The notes: generated by a model from the letters alone, not told the origin. 10,329 bases of DNA from Candidatus Omnitrophica bacterium UBA1562 (GCA_002322525.1 DCOU01000150.1:1-10329); one strand, 5' to 3'; positions 1-6,693 are shown, counted from the stretch's first letter. Program-made: numbers and translations.

Positions 1-71
1 TTCTACTCTACAAAAATGCATTTTTCCTCAGACAGTCAAAGGATAAAGTTTTCTTAACTTATTGCTAAACA

Positions 72-100
72 ATGACTTATCTTTTTAATAATAGTAAAAT
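72..100 (+). promoter_or_regulatory. Candidate sigma-70-type promoter upstream of ackA
   Basis: ATGACT at 72-77 (4 of 6 to TTGACA) and TAAAAT at 95-100 (5 of 6 to TATAAT) are separated by 17 bp in a very AT-rich stretch, and transcription would begin about 60 nt before ackA. The leader then holds a weak 5-bp hairpin (116-120 with 126-130) and a small GC-rich patch with GCGAGC twice (137-142 and 146-151). In such AT-rich DNA a match of this quality can arise by chance. The rest of 1-168 shows no gene. Confidence 0.35.
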
Positions 101-168
101 AAGGTCAAAAATTAACATAGTAGTGCTATGAACTAAAGCGAGCAAGGCGAGCGTGACTATAAACTAAC

Positions 169-1227
169 ATGAAGATTTTGGTTATTAATAGCGGAAGCTC
201 CTCCATAAAATATAAACTTTTTATCATGCCTGGAGAACATAATATTGCCAAAGGTATCATTGAACATATAGGAGAAAAAGATTCTAAGATAAAGGATCAT
301 TATATGGGCCTTAAGATAGTTTTAGGAAAGATTAAACACGTCGACGCTGTAGGGCATCGCGTTGTGCACGGCGCAGAGAAATTTAAAAAACCAATATTAA
401 TTAACGCGTCAGTGATTCGTAAGATAAGGCAATGCTGCTCGCTCGCCCCTTTGCATAATCCGGCGAATTTAGCAGGCATCTTGGCGTGTAAAAAATTATT
501 GCCCGGCATAAGACAAATTGCGGTATTCGATACGGCATTTCATCAGACATTGCCTGATTACGCTTACATCTATGGACTACCTTATGAATATTACAAAAGA
601 TTTGGCGTAAGAAAATATGGTTTCCACGGCACCAGTCACCAATACGTAGCTTCTGAAGCAGCGCGGCGCCTGAATAAACAGATGAGTAAATTAAAAATCA
701 TTACCTGCCATCTGGGCAATGGCTGTAGTATTGCGGCGGTAGAGAAGGGCAGGTCCATTGATACCAGTATGGGTTTTACTCCCTTAGAGGGATTAATTAT
801 GGGAACGCGTTGCGGAGATATTGACCCTGCCTTGGTTACTTACATTATGCACAAGAAAAGACTCGATATTTTTGAAATAGATAGCATCTTGAATAAAGCC
901 AGCGGCCTAAAAGGAATTTCCGGGATAAGTAATGATATGCGGATATTAGAAAGTAAGGCTAGGCTTAGGAATAAACGCGCAAAATTAGCCGTTGATATTT
1001 TTATCTATCGCATAAAAAAATATATCGGCGCCTACACTGCGATTATGGCTGGTTGCGATGCCTTAATATTTACAGGAGGCATCGGTGAAAACCAAACAAG
1101 AATTAGAAATGAAATACTAAAAGGTATATTTTCCCACTTAAAGAAAAAGCCTAAAATTTTAGTTATTCCTACGGATGAAGAATTGATGATCGCACGCCAG
1201 ACATATAAATTAGTAAAACGAGATTAA
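169..1227 (+). CDS. ackA: Acetate kinase, short form
   Basis: Cytoplasmic enzyme of the acetate/sugar kinase (ASKHA) fold that interconverts acetyl phosphate + ADP and acetate + ATP, normally paired with phosphotransacetylase, which is not in this window. The start is the canonical strand MKILVINSGSSS with Asn7. Counterparts of the catalytic and binding residues of the Methanosarcina enzyme are visible: Arg64 in AVGHRVVHG, Asp121 in FDTAFHQT, His153 in GFHGTSH, HLGNG at 181-185, Arg214 in MGTRCG, GGIGEN at 303-308 and the Glu pair 337-338 in PTDEEL. At 352 residues it is about 50 shorter than usual (near 400). The missing pieces appear to be a segment around residues 35-57 and the C-terminal tail, with no active-site motif lost. 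No clear Shine-Dalgarno precedes the ATG. The DJ-1-like gene follows after 1 nt, so the two are probably cotranscribed. Confidence 0.96.
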   Translation: MKILVINSGSSSIKYKLFIMPGEHNIAKGIIEHIGEKDSKIKDHYMGLKIVLGKIKHVDAVGHRVVHGAEKFKKPILINASVIRKIRQCCSLAPLHNPANLAGILACKKLLPGIRQIAVFDTAFHQTLPDYAYIYGLPYEYYKRFGVRKYGFHGTSHQYVASEAARRLNKQMSKLKIITCHLGNGCSIAAVEKGRSIDTSMGFTPLEGLIMGTRCGDIDPALVTYIMHKKRLDIFEIDSILNKASGLKGISGISNDMRILESKARLRNKRAKLAVDIFIYRIKKYIGAYTAIMAGCDALIFTGGIGENQTRIRNEILKGIFSHLKKKPKILVIPTDEELMIARQTYKLVKRD

Positions 1228-1228
1228 A

Positions 1229-1828
1229 ATGAGAAGAATCGTATTAATTTTAATCTCCTTGTTATTTACGATTTACCAGTTACCAGTTACCGGTTACGCC
1301 CAAGAGGGGGTGAGGGTTATGAAAAAAGTAGTGATGGTTATTGCCCAAGATGCTTTTAGGGATGAAGAACTTTTAGAACCCAAGGAAATTTTAGAAAGAA
1401 ACGGTATAGAAGTGAAAATCGCCTCCACCACCTTTAATCAAGTAAAAGGTGTACTCGGCACAAAAGTCAAACCTAACCTTTTAATCACTGATATAGAGAT
1501 AAAGGATTTTGAGGCAATAGTATTTGTGGGTGGAGCAGGAGCCAGTCAATACTGGGATGACCCAGTAGCGCATAAATTGGCTCAGGAGGCTGTAAATACA
1601 AATCGGATTGTAGCTGCCATTTGTATTGCGCCAGTAACATTAGCCAGGTCAGGAATCTTAAAGGGGAAACGCGCCACTGTTTGGTCTTCTGAGGCGGGGC
1701 AACTGGAGATTAACGGAGCAGATTATACGGCCCGTCCCGTAGAAAAAGACGGAAATATTATTACCGCAAACGGGCCTTCTGCTGCCAGAGAATTTGGAGC
1801 GGAGTTAGCAAAGGCATTAAATAAATAG
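1229..1828 (+). CDS. DJ-1/PfpI family protein with probable signal peptide
   Basis: Class I glutamine-amidotransferase-like (DJ-1/PfpI) fold. The domain begins near residue 31 (KKVVMVIAQDAFRDEEL), has the family Glu at about 47, FVGGAGA at 99-105 and the nucleophile elbow AAICIAP with Cys132. A closing TANGPSAAREFG segment resembles the end of DJ-1/YajL proteins. The residue after Cys is Ile, not the His of PfpI proteases, so protease activity should not be assumed; members include deglycase/chaperone-like and uncharacterised proteins. Residues 1-24 look like a Sec signal peptide: Arg pair, hydrophobic IVLILISLLFTIY, and a possible cut after GYA. This would make the protein exported. The ATG at 1229 lacks a Shine-Dalgarno, whereas the in-frame ATG at 1319 (Met31) has a strong one and would give a 169-residue cytoplasmic form. 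Both forms are possible. It lies 1 nt after ackA. Confidence 0.85.
   Translation: MRRIVLILISLLFTIYQLPVTGYAQEGVRVMKKVVMVIAQDAFRDEELLEPKEILERNGIEVKIASTTFNQVKGVLGTKVKPNLLITDIEIKDFEAIVFVGGAGASQYWDDPVAHKLAQEAVNTNRIVAAICIAPVTLARSGILKGKRATVWSSEAGQLEINGADYTARPVEKDGNIITANGPSAAREFGAELAKALNK
1273..1297 (+). repeat. Tandem heptamer repeat TTACCAG inside the signal-peptide region
   Basis: TTACCAG (1273-1279), TTACCAG (1280-1286), TTACCGG (1287-1293) and a partial TTAC (1294-1297) make about 3.5 copies of a 7-bp unit. Because 7 is not a multiple of 3, the units are read in rotating frames and encode YQLPVTGY at the end of the hydrophobic stretch of the DJ-1-like protein. Copy-number slippage here would shift the frame between the 1229 start and the domain but would leave translation from 1319 intact. 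Confidence 0.8.
1305..1313 (+). promoter_or_regulatory. Strong internal ribosome binding site for Met31 of the DJ-1-like gene
   Basis: AGGGGGTGA matches the ideal AGGAGGTGA at 8 of 9 positions and ends 5 nt before the in-frame ATG at 1319. The upstream ATG at 1229 has no comparable site. This argues that at least part of the protein is made without the N-terminal 30 residues, unless the upstream start is used through coupling to ackA termination 1 nt away. Confidence 0.55.
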
Positions 1829-1856
1829 GGACAGGCCAAAAATATGAATTGTCCCT
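1827..1856. repeat. GGGACA/TGTCCC inverted repeat at the DJ-1-like gene stop
   Basis: AGGGACA at 1827-1833 pairs with TGTCCCT at 1850-1856, a 7-bp stem with a 16-nt loop. The left arm begins within the TAG stop (1826-1828). There is no T-run after the stem, so it is not a typical intrinsic terminator. The arm motif recurs after pckG (6694-6762) and after the NYN gene (9285-9311), suggesting a dispersed intergenic repeat family. Confidence 0.65.
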
Positions 1857-1874
1857 GAAGTGAGGGGAGATAAA

Positions 1875-2246
1875 ATGTTCAGGACACTTTTAAAATCCAA
1901 GATTCACCGTGCGCATGTTACAGAGGCAAATCTTTATTACACAGGGAGTATAACCATTGATGAAACACTGATGAAGGCAGCAGATATTATAGAGGGCGAG
2001 AAGGTAGAGGTATTGAATCTTAATAATGGGTTGCGTCTGGAAACCTATGCCATTAGTGGCAAGAGGAATTCCGGAGTAATCTGCCTTAACGGGCCAGCAG
2101 CGCGGGGTGCCTATGTAGGTGACGAGGTGATTATTGTTTCTTATGCTATTCTGGATGATAAGGATGCAAAGAAGATAAAACCCAAGGTCATTACTGTTAA
2201 TGGAAGAAACCGCATTAACCCCGCACCTTCTAATGGTTCATTATAG
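1875..2246 (+). CDS. panD: Aspartate 1-decarboxylase (pyruvoyl enzyme)
   Basis: Decarboxylates L-aspartate to beta-alanine for pantothenate and CoA synthesis. The 123-residue proenzyme aligns along its length with E. coli PanD (126 residues). It should self-cleave between Gly24 and Ser25 (YYTGSITID), Ser25 becoming the pyruvoyl group. Lys9, Arg54, Tyr58 and Asn72 (LNGPAARGA), equivalent to the active-site residues of the family, are present. The ATG at 1875 was chosen over an in-frame GTG at 1860 because MFRTLLKSKIHRA is the normal family start and AGGGGAG at 1863-1869 sits 5 nt upstream. The last residues (INPAPSNGSL, from 114) are encoded by the left arm of a long inverted repeat whose right arm lies in def, so the natural tail has probably been replaced. 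No panB or panC is in the window. Confidence 0.96.
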   Translation: MFRTLLKSKIHRAHVTEANLYYTGSITIDETLMKAADIIEGEKVEVLNLNNGLRLETYAISGKRNSGVICLNGPAARGAYVGDEVIIVSYAILDDKDAKKIKPKVITVNGRNRINPAPSNGSL

Positions 2247-2306
2247 GGTGTTTGGGTGGATAAGGAATAAACTAAGAGATGAATAAAGAAGAAGGTGCGG
2301 GGTTAA
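2215..2306. repeat. AACCCCG-family palindrome spanning the panD/def junction
   Basis: A perfect 17-bp inverted repeat: TTAACCCCGCACCTTCT at 2215-2231 and its reverse complement at 2290-2306, with a 58-nt loop. The left arm encodes the C-terminal INPAPS of panD. The right arm encodes residues 5-9 of def. The loop holds the panD stop and the def start. The end AACCCCG matches four other elements in the window (3450, 7721, 8768, 9119), and the left arm is read in the same phase (Asn-Pro). In mRNA the stem would place the def ATG (2279) in a loop just upstream of a GC-rich helix, which could couple def translation to panD; that is inference. Confidence 0.85.
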
Positions 2307-2836
2307 AGATTAGATTATTCGGCGATCCGGCATTGAGAAAAAAAACAAAACCTGTTAAACAGGTAACTCCTGCACATCGTGATATTTTGAGCGAAATGGC
2401 TCAATTAATGTATGCTAACTCAGGGATTGGCTTGGCTGCACCTCAGGTGGGTGTCAATGAATCGATGCTCGTTGTTGATATCGGCCAAGGCCTTTACAAA
2501 TTGATAAATCCTAAGATTATAGAAAAAGAGGGTCATCAAATTATGGAGGAAGGCTGCCTTAGTCTCCCCGGCGTTTGCATAAAAGTTAAACGTGCCAAAA
2601 AAGTTGTAGTTGAAGCAAAAGATGAGAATTTTAAGCCTGTCACTATAGAAGCAGAAGGGTTGCTCGCCTCTGTTTTTCAGCATGAGCTCGACCATTTAAA
2701 TGGCAAGCTCATCATTGATTATGCGTCACTACTTGGGAAATTAAAGATAAAAAAGAAATTAAGAGAACTGAAAAATAAGGTGAGGTATGAAGGATTGCCC
2801 GAATCAGAAAGAAAATCTTGCAAATTGCAACTGTAG
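2279..2836 (+). CDS. def: Peptide deformylase
   Basis: Cytoplasmic metalloenzyme that removes the N-formyl group from nascent proteins. All three family motifs are present: GIGLAAPQ at 49-56, EGCLS at 91-95 with metal ligand Cys93, and QHELDHLNG at 134-142, where His135 and His139 bind the metal (usually Fe2+) and Glu136 is catalytic. The length of 185 residues is at the long end for bacterial Def. Family-like sequence begins at about residue 9 (LKIRLFGDPALRKKTKPV). The first eight or nine residues come from the right arm of the palindrome shared with panD. AAGGA at 2262-2266 is a rather distant Shine-Dalgarno, so coupling to panD is plausible. The last 50 nt overlap the DUF6485 gene in another frame, and the C-terminal Lys/Arg-rich tail after about 152 is not part of the catalytic core. 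Confidence 0.97.
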   Translation: MNKEEGAGLKIRLFGDPALRKKTKPVKQVTPAHRDILSEMAQLMYANSGIGLAAPQVGVNESMLVVDIGQGLYKLINPKIIEKEGHQIMEEGCLSLPGVCIKVKRAKKVVVEAKDENFKPVTIEAEGLLASVFQHELDHLNGKLIIDYASLLGKLKIKKKLRELKNKVRYEGLPESERKSCKLQL

Positions 2837-2984
2837 TTATGAGCCCTGTTTGAGAAAAGGTATCTGTTGCGAGTGTATCCTTTATCATCGCAAAAACGGT
2901 CAAATCCCTGCTTGTTTCTTTTCATCTGATGCGGAAAGGACCTATGACCGCTCCATCAGTAATTTTATTAGGATACATAAATAA
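2787..2984 (+). CDS. Small Cys-rich DUF6485-type protein
   Basis: A 65-residue protein of unknown function with eight cysteines (4, 14, 16, 21, 27, 28, 30, 43) and His34 in the order C-x9-C-x-C-x4-C-x5-CC-x-C-x3-H-x8-C. It then has a conserved-looking acidic/aromatic end DAERTYDRSI. This pattern matches my memory of the DUF6485 family; no search was run. The cysteine spacing suggests binding of zinc or an Fe-S cluster, but no function is established. AGGTGAGG just before the ATG is a good ribosome binding site, which supports a real gene despite a 50-nt overlap with the end of def. The gene sits 42 nt upstream of lipA, an Fe-S enzyme; any functional link is speculative. Confidence 0.8.
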   Translation: MKDCPNQKENLANCNCSYEPCLRKGICCECILYHRKNGQIPACFFSSDAERTYDRSISNFIRIHK

Positions 2985-2994
2985 CAACCAAAAT

Positions 2995-3011
2995 TCCACC
3001 GCGTAGGTGGA
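2995..3011. repeat. Small hairpin between the DUF6485 gene and lipA
   Basis: TCCACC (2995-3000) pairs with GGTGGA (3006-3011) around a 5-nt loop. It ends 2 nt before the lipA ribosome binding site (AGAGGTT at 3013-3019) and has no T-run, so it is not a standard terminator. It might tune lipA translation or be a remnant of a dispersed repeat. Confidence 0.45.
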
Positions 3012-3026
3012 TAGAGGTTAGATAGG

Positions 3027-3992
3027 GTGAAAAATAGATTACCTATATGGTTTAAACAGGAAATTCCCGATGCCACAGTGCGGGGCAGGAAGCAGCTGCT
3101 TTCTGAATTCAATATCAATACTGTCTGTTGCCAGGCAAAATGCCCTAATTTAAGTTTCTGTTTCAAGAATCTAAAATTTACCTTTATGATTTTAGGGAAC
3201 ACCTGCACAAGAAATTGCAGATTTTGTGGGGTAAACTCCATTAAAAAATCGAGGGACAATTTAAGATTGTCTCAAGAACCGCCCCTGACTGTCGATCAAA
3301 ATGAGCCATATAGAATTAGTCAAATAGTTAAGATATTTAATCTTAAATTTGTGGTAATCACTTCAGTCAGTCGGGATGATCTTGACGACGGTGGCGCAGC
3401 ACAGTTTGCTAAAACTATAGAATTAATTCGCAATATAGATAAAAATATAAACCCCGTTAGAGATAAGACGCCAAAGGCGTCTGACGGTTGCCTGCGGCAA
3501 CCTATCTCTAACCGGGTAAAGATAGAGGTATTGATACCTGATTTTTCAGGCAATATTGCCAGTCTTAAAACCGTAATCGATGCCAAACCCTCTATATTAG
3601 CCCATAATATTGAAACAGTCAGACGGCTATATAAAACCTTAAGACCCAAAGCTAATTACCAGACATCATTAGATATGTTAAAGAAGTCAAAAGAAATCAA
3701 CCCTCTTTTAATTACCAAGTCTTCTCTTATTTTGGGCGTGGGTGAGAGAGAAGATGAAATTATATATACTATGGAAGATTTAAGATGCAGTCAGTGCGAT
3801 ATACTGACATTAGGCCAGTATCTGGCGCCTTCGGATAGACATTATCCGGTTAAAGAATTTATTAGTATTGAACAATTCCAGCGATATCGACGCATAGGGC
3901 TCAGGTTAGGATTCAAGGTAGTATTATCCGGGCCTAAGGTACGTAGTTCCTATCAGGCAGAAGAGGTGCTTGGTGAGCTTGAATATGTATGA
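3027..3992 (+). CDS. lipA: Lipoyl synthase, with an in-frame palindromic insertion
   Basis: Radical-SAM enzyme that inserts two sulfurs into the protein-bound octanoyl chain to make lipoyl cofactor for 2-oxoacid dehydrogenases and GcvH. Both 4Fe-4S sites are intact: the auxiliary cluster by Cys34-x4-Cys39-x5-Cys45 and the SAM cluster by Cys60-xxx-Cys64-xx-Cys67. The C-terminal RSSY (306-309), whose Ser ligates the auxiliary cluster, is present, as are TSVSRDDLDDGG (112-123) and IEVLIPDF (166-173). Residues 142-164 are encoded by a palindromic element (3450-3518). Removing them rejoins RNIDKNI to KIEVLIPDF, the normal family sequence. The start is GTG 3027 with AGAGGTT 7 nt upstream. The end overlaps trxB by 8 nt. 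No lipB or lplA is in the window. Confidence 0.96.
   Translation: MKNRLPIWFKQEIPDATVRGRKQLLSEFNINTVCCQAKCPNLSFCFKNLKFTFMILGNTCTRNCRFCGVNSIKKSRDNLRLSQEPPLTVDQNEPYRISQIVKIFNLKFVVITSVSRDDLDDGGAAQFAKTIELIRNIDKNINPVRDKTPKASDGCLRQPISNRVKIEVLIPDFSGNIASLKTVIDAKPSILAHNIETVRRLYKTLRPKANYQTSLDMLKKSKEINPLLITKSSLILGVGEREDEIIYTMEDLRCSQCDILTLGQYLAPSDRHYPVKEFISIEQFQRYRRIGLRLGFKVVLSGPKVRSSYQAEEVLGELEYV
3450..3518. repeat. AACCCCG-family palindromic element inserted in frame in lipA
   Basis: The outer arms ACCCCGTTAGAGATA (3451-3465) and TATCTCTAACCGGGT (3503-3517) pair at 14 of 15 positions. Inside are two perfect 7-bp hairpins: AGACGCC-AAA-GGCGTCT (3466-3482) and GGTTGCC-TGC-GGCAACC (3486-3502). Both abut the outer stem, with GAC as the only linker, making a three-way junction. 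The element is 23 codons (Asn142 to Val164) with no stop. The outer arms are nearly the same as those at 8769-8823 in the NYN gene. Confidence 0.9.
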
Positions 3993-4896
3993 TTTGCTCA
4001 TAGTCGGAGCAGGGCCAGCAGGTTTAACCGCTGCACTTTACGCAGGCAGGTCCCGTTTGAAAACACTGGTTTTAGAGAAAATAGGAGTGGGTGGTAAGAT
4101 ATTAATGACTGAAGTTATTGAGAATTTTCCCGGTTTTGTGGACGGTATACATACTGCAGATTTAATTAAACGTATGGAGGGACAAATCAGGAAGTTAGGA
4201 GTAAACATTGCATTAGAGGAAGTATTGGAGATTGACTGTAAGTTGAAATCAGTGAAGACTAATGCGGCAACACATTTGGCTGATGCCATAATTATTGCCA
4301 CAGGAGCGCATCCGCGAAAATTAGGAGTGCCGGGAGAAGATAAATTAACCGGCAGGGGGGTTTCTTATTGCGCTACCTGCGACGGGCCTTTATACAGGGA
4401 CAAATTTGTGGTAATAGTAGGCGGAGGCAATGCAATGGCAGAGGAGGCGCTTTATTTAACTCGCTTTGCCAAATCTGTGAATATAATTCACCGCAGAGAC
4501 CAGCTACGCGCATCGCCGATTCTGCAGGAAAAACTAAAAGAAAACAAAAAGATAAATTTTACCTTAAGCAGCGTGATTACAGAAATAATCGGCTCGGGTA
4601 AAGTCGAGGCCATGAAAATAAAAGATTTAAATACTTCCCAGGAGAAGATTATTCCATGTGACGGTATTTTTATTTATGTTGGTTTTATTCCGGATACAGT
4701 TTTCCTGAAAGATAAATTAAAGCTGGATGAGGCAGGTTTTATAATTACCGGACAGGATTTAGCTACTTCCCAGGAGGGCATTTTTGCCTGTGGAGACTGC
4801 CGCAGTAAGACTCTGTATCAGGTTATCACTGCCTGTGGCGACGGTGCAGTGGCAGCAGATTCTGCATATAAATATTTAGCAAACAAGAGTAGATAG
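3985..4896 (+). CDS. trxB: Thioredoxin reductase (NADPH)
   Basis: FAD flavoprotein that transfers electrons from NADPH to thioredoxin. Counting from the ATG at 3985 (303 residues), the FAD-binding motif is GAGPAG at 8-13 and the redox-active disulfide is Cys129-Ala-Thr-Cys132 (SYCATCDGP). The nucleotide-binding motif is GGGNAMAEE at 146-154 (usually GGGDSAxEE), and HRRDQLRAS at 169-177 has the arginines that select NADPH. The closing FAD motif reads FACGDCR at 267-273, followed by QVITACGDGAVAA. The Arg usually before that Gln is Tyr here. ATG 3985 is preferred over TTG 3970 or GTG 3973 because GGTGAG at 3972-3977 is well placed and MYDLLIVGAG is the usual family start. It overlaps lipA by 8 nt and is followed by pckG after 1 nt, so translation is probably coupled. 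No thioredoxin gene is present here. Confidence 0.95.
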   Translation: MYDLLIVGAGPAGLTAALYAGRSRLKTLVLEKIGVGGKILMTEVIENFPGFVDGIHTADLIKRMEGQIRKLGVNIALEEVLEIDCKLKSVKTNAATHLADAIIIATGAHPRKLGVPGEDKLTGRGVSYCATCDGPLYRDKFVVIVGGGNAMAEEALYLTRFAKSVNIIHRRDQLRASPILQEKLKENKKINFTLSSVITEIIGSGKVEAMKIKDLNTSQEKIIPCDGIFIYVGFIPDTVFLKDKLKLDEAGFIITGQDLATSQEGIFACGDCRSKTLYQVITACGDGAVAADSAYKYLANKSR

Positions 4897-4897
4897 A

Positions 4898-6688
4898 ATG
4901 ATTAAATTTCCTACGCATCATAAAAAATTGATCGCCTGGGTTAATAAGATGGCCCGGATGTGTGAGCCGGTGAAAATAGTCTGGATAGACGGCTCAAGCC
5001 AGCAGAAAAAGAAGTTGGAAGAAGAGGCCATAACCGGGGGAGAACTTATCCCTTTAAACCAAGAGAAGCTTCCAGATTGTTTTTTACATCGTACCAGCAT
5101 TGATGACGTAGCCCGCACAGAACACCTTACTTTTATTTGTACTAAGCGAAAACACGAGGCAGGTCCCACTAATAATTGGATGTCGCCCGGGTTAGCCTAT
5201 AGAAAGGCAAAAGCGATCTTTAAAGGTGCGATGAAAGGCAGGACCATGTATGTCATTCCTTTTTCTATGGGGCCGGTGGGGTCTGCGTTCAGCAAAATCG
5301 GAGTACAATTAACTGATTCCCGCTATGTTGCGCTGAATATGTTAATTGTGGCCAGGGCCGGCGAGGCGGTCTTAAGGCAATTAGAAGGAGATGGTGAGTT
5401 TACAAAATGCCTTCATTCTAAAGCCCAGCTTGATATAAACAAAAGGCTGATATTACATTTTCCTCAAGACAATACCATCTGGAGCGTTGGTTCTGGCTAT
5501 GGCGGTAACGTGCTTTTGGGAAAAAAATGCCTGTCACTGCGCATTGCCAGTTTTTTAGCCAGAAGAGAACATTGGCTCGCAGAGCATATGCTGATTATGG
5601 GGGTTGAGGAGCCAAACGGCCACATCAAATATATTGCAGCTGCATTTCCCAGTGCCTGTGGCAAGACTAATCTGGCGATGTTAATTCCTCCTGAGGGGCT
5701 GAAGAGGAAGGGTTACCGTATCTGGACAGTAGGCGATGATATTGCCTGGATGCGCATTGATTCTGACGGCACCCTTTGGGCAATTAATCCTGAGTCAGGT
5801 TTTTTTGGGGTTGCACCGGGAACAAATTCTAAAACCAACCCTAATATAGTTGAGACCATTAAAAAGAATACAATATACACTAATGTTCTCCTGAAGCCCG
5901 ACGGTACTGTATGGTGGGAAGGAGCTGATGGCGAAGTGCCGTCCCGGGGCATTGATTGGCGAGGCCAACCCTGGGAACCGGGTGAGGTGGATGCTCACGG
6001 TAAGCCTATTTTAGGGGCACATCCTAACAGCCGCTTTACTGCTCCTATTACCAATTGTCCTTCGGCATCATTTCGGTTAGAGCAACATCACGGCGTGCCT
6101 ATCTCTGCTATTGTTTTTGGCGGGCGCAGGGCGCATCTGGCACCCCTGGTCTATGAATCCTTTAGTTGGCAACACGGTGTATTTGTTGGTGCTACAATGG
6201 CTTCGGAGTTAACCGCAGCGCAGGTGGGCAAGATAGGCCAGGTGCGCAGGGACCCCATGGCCATGCTTCCTTTCTGCGGTTACAATATGGCAGATTATTT
6301 CAGGTATTGGTTAGATATGGGCAAAAGAATGGTTAAGCGACCTCAAATTTTCCACGTAAATTGGTTTAGGACCGATGTGCAAGGTAAATTTCTCTGGCCG
6401 GGTTTTGGTGAGAACCTCAGAGTCTTAGAATGGATACTCGACCGTTGCAACAATAAAGCAGAAGCAGTAGTCAAGACCCCTGTTGGTTATATCCCGCGTG
6501 CCTCTGATATAGATATGACTGGCCTGGAATTACCGTCGGGTACTTTGGAAAAGCTTCTTGTCATAGATAAAAAAGAATGGCTTGAGGAATTAAAAGGCAT
6601 AAAGGCATTCTTTAAACAATTCAAAAAAGATTTACCGCAGGAGTTATGGCAGGAATACGAAGACTTAAAAAATCGCTTGGAGGAGTAG
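4898..6688 (+). CDS. pckG: Phosphoenolpyruvate carboxykinase (GTP)
   Basis: Interconverts oxaloacetate + GTP and PEP + CO2 + GDP, linking C4 acids with glycolysis and gluconeogenesis; in anaerobes it can run toward oxaloacetate. The GTP-type family is clear from the P-loop FPSACGKTN at 250-258 with its hyperreactive Cys253. Also present are YGGN at 201-204, the metal-site Lys near 209 (LGKKC) and His230 (AEHMLI), GDD at 279-281, NSRFTAP at 377-383, FGGRR at 407-411, and the guanine-pocket region FLWPGFGENLRVLEW at 498-512. VARTEHLTF near 71-79 supplies the substrate Arg. The length of 596 residues is normal for the GTP class and unlike the ATP class of about 540. The start ATG lies 1 nt after the trxB stop, with only a weak AAGAG at 4885-4889. 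The gene is complete and unremarkable. Confidence 0.98.
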   Translation: MIKFPTHHKKLIAWVNKMARMCEPVKIVWIDGSSQQKKKLEEEAITGGELIPLNQEKLPDCFLHRTSIDDVARTEHLTFICTKRKHEAGPTNNWMSPGLAYRKAKAIFKGAMKGRTMYVIPFSMGPVGSAFSKIGVQLTDSRYVALNMLIVARAGEAVLRQLEGDGEFTKCLHSKAQLDINKRLILHFPQDNTIWSVGSGYGGNVLLGKKCLSLRIASFLARREHWLAEHMLIMGVEEPNGHIKYIAAAFPSACGKTNLAMLIPPEGLKRKGYRIWTVGDDIAWMRIDSDGTLWAINPESGFFGVAPGTNSKTNPNIVETIKKNTIYTNVLLKPDGTVWWEGADGEVPSRGIDWRGQPWEPGEVDAHGKPILGAHPNSRFTAPITNCPSASFRLEQHHGVPISAIVFGGRRAHLAPLVYESFSWQHGVFVGATMASELTAAQVGKIGQVRRDPMAMLPFCGYNMADYFRYWLDMGKRMVKRPQIFHVNWFRTDVQGKFLWPGFGENLRVLEWILDRCNNKAEAVVKTPVGYIPRASDIDMTGLELPSGTLEKLLVIDKKEWLEELKGIKAFFKQFKKDLPQELWQEYEDLKNRLEE

Positions 6689-6693
6689 AATGA

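Noticed and set aside
12..25. Perfect palindrome AAAAATGCATTTTT as a terminator of an upstream gene
   Set aside because: The stem is almost entirely A-T and has no separate T-run; in AT-rich DNA this is expected by chance and no upstream gene is visible.
3225..3237. GTGGGGTAAAC in lipA as another right arm of the AACCCCG family
   Set aside because: It encodes the normal RFCGVN of the radical-SAM motif and has no complementary left arm.
3320..3649. 109-codon open frame on the - strand opposite lipA
   Set aside because: Its translation is the reverse complement of lipA, including the palindrome, and it has no independent evidence.
4368..4601. 77-codon + strand open frame within trxB
   Set aside because: It is an alternate frame through the CATC and NADPH-binding regions of trxB with no ribosome site.
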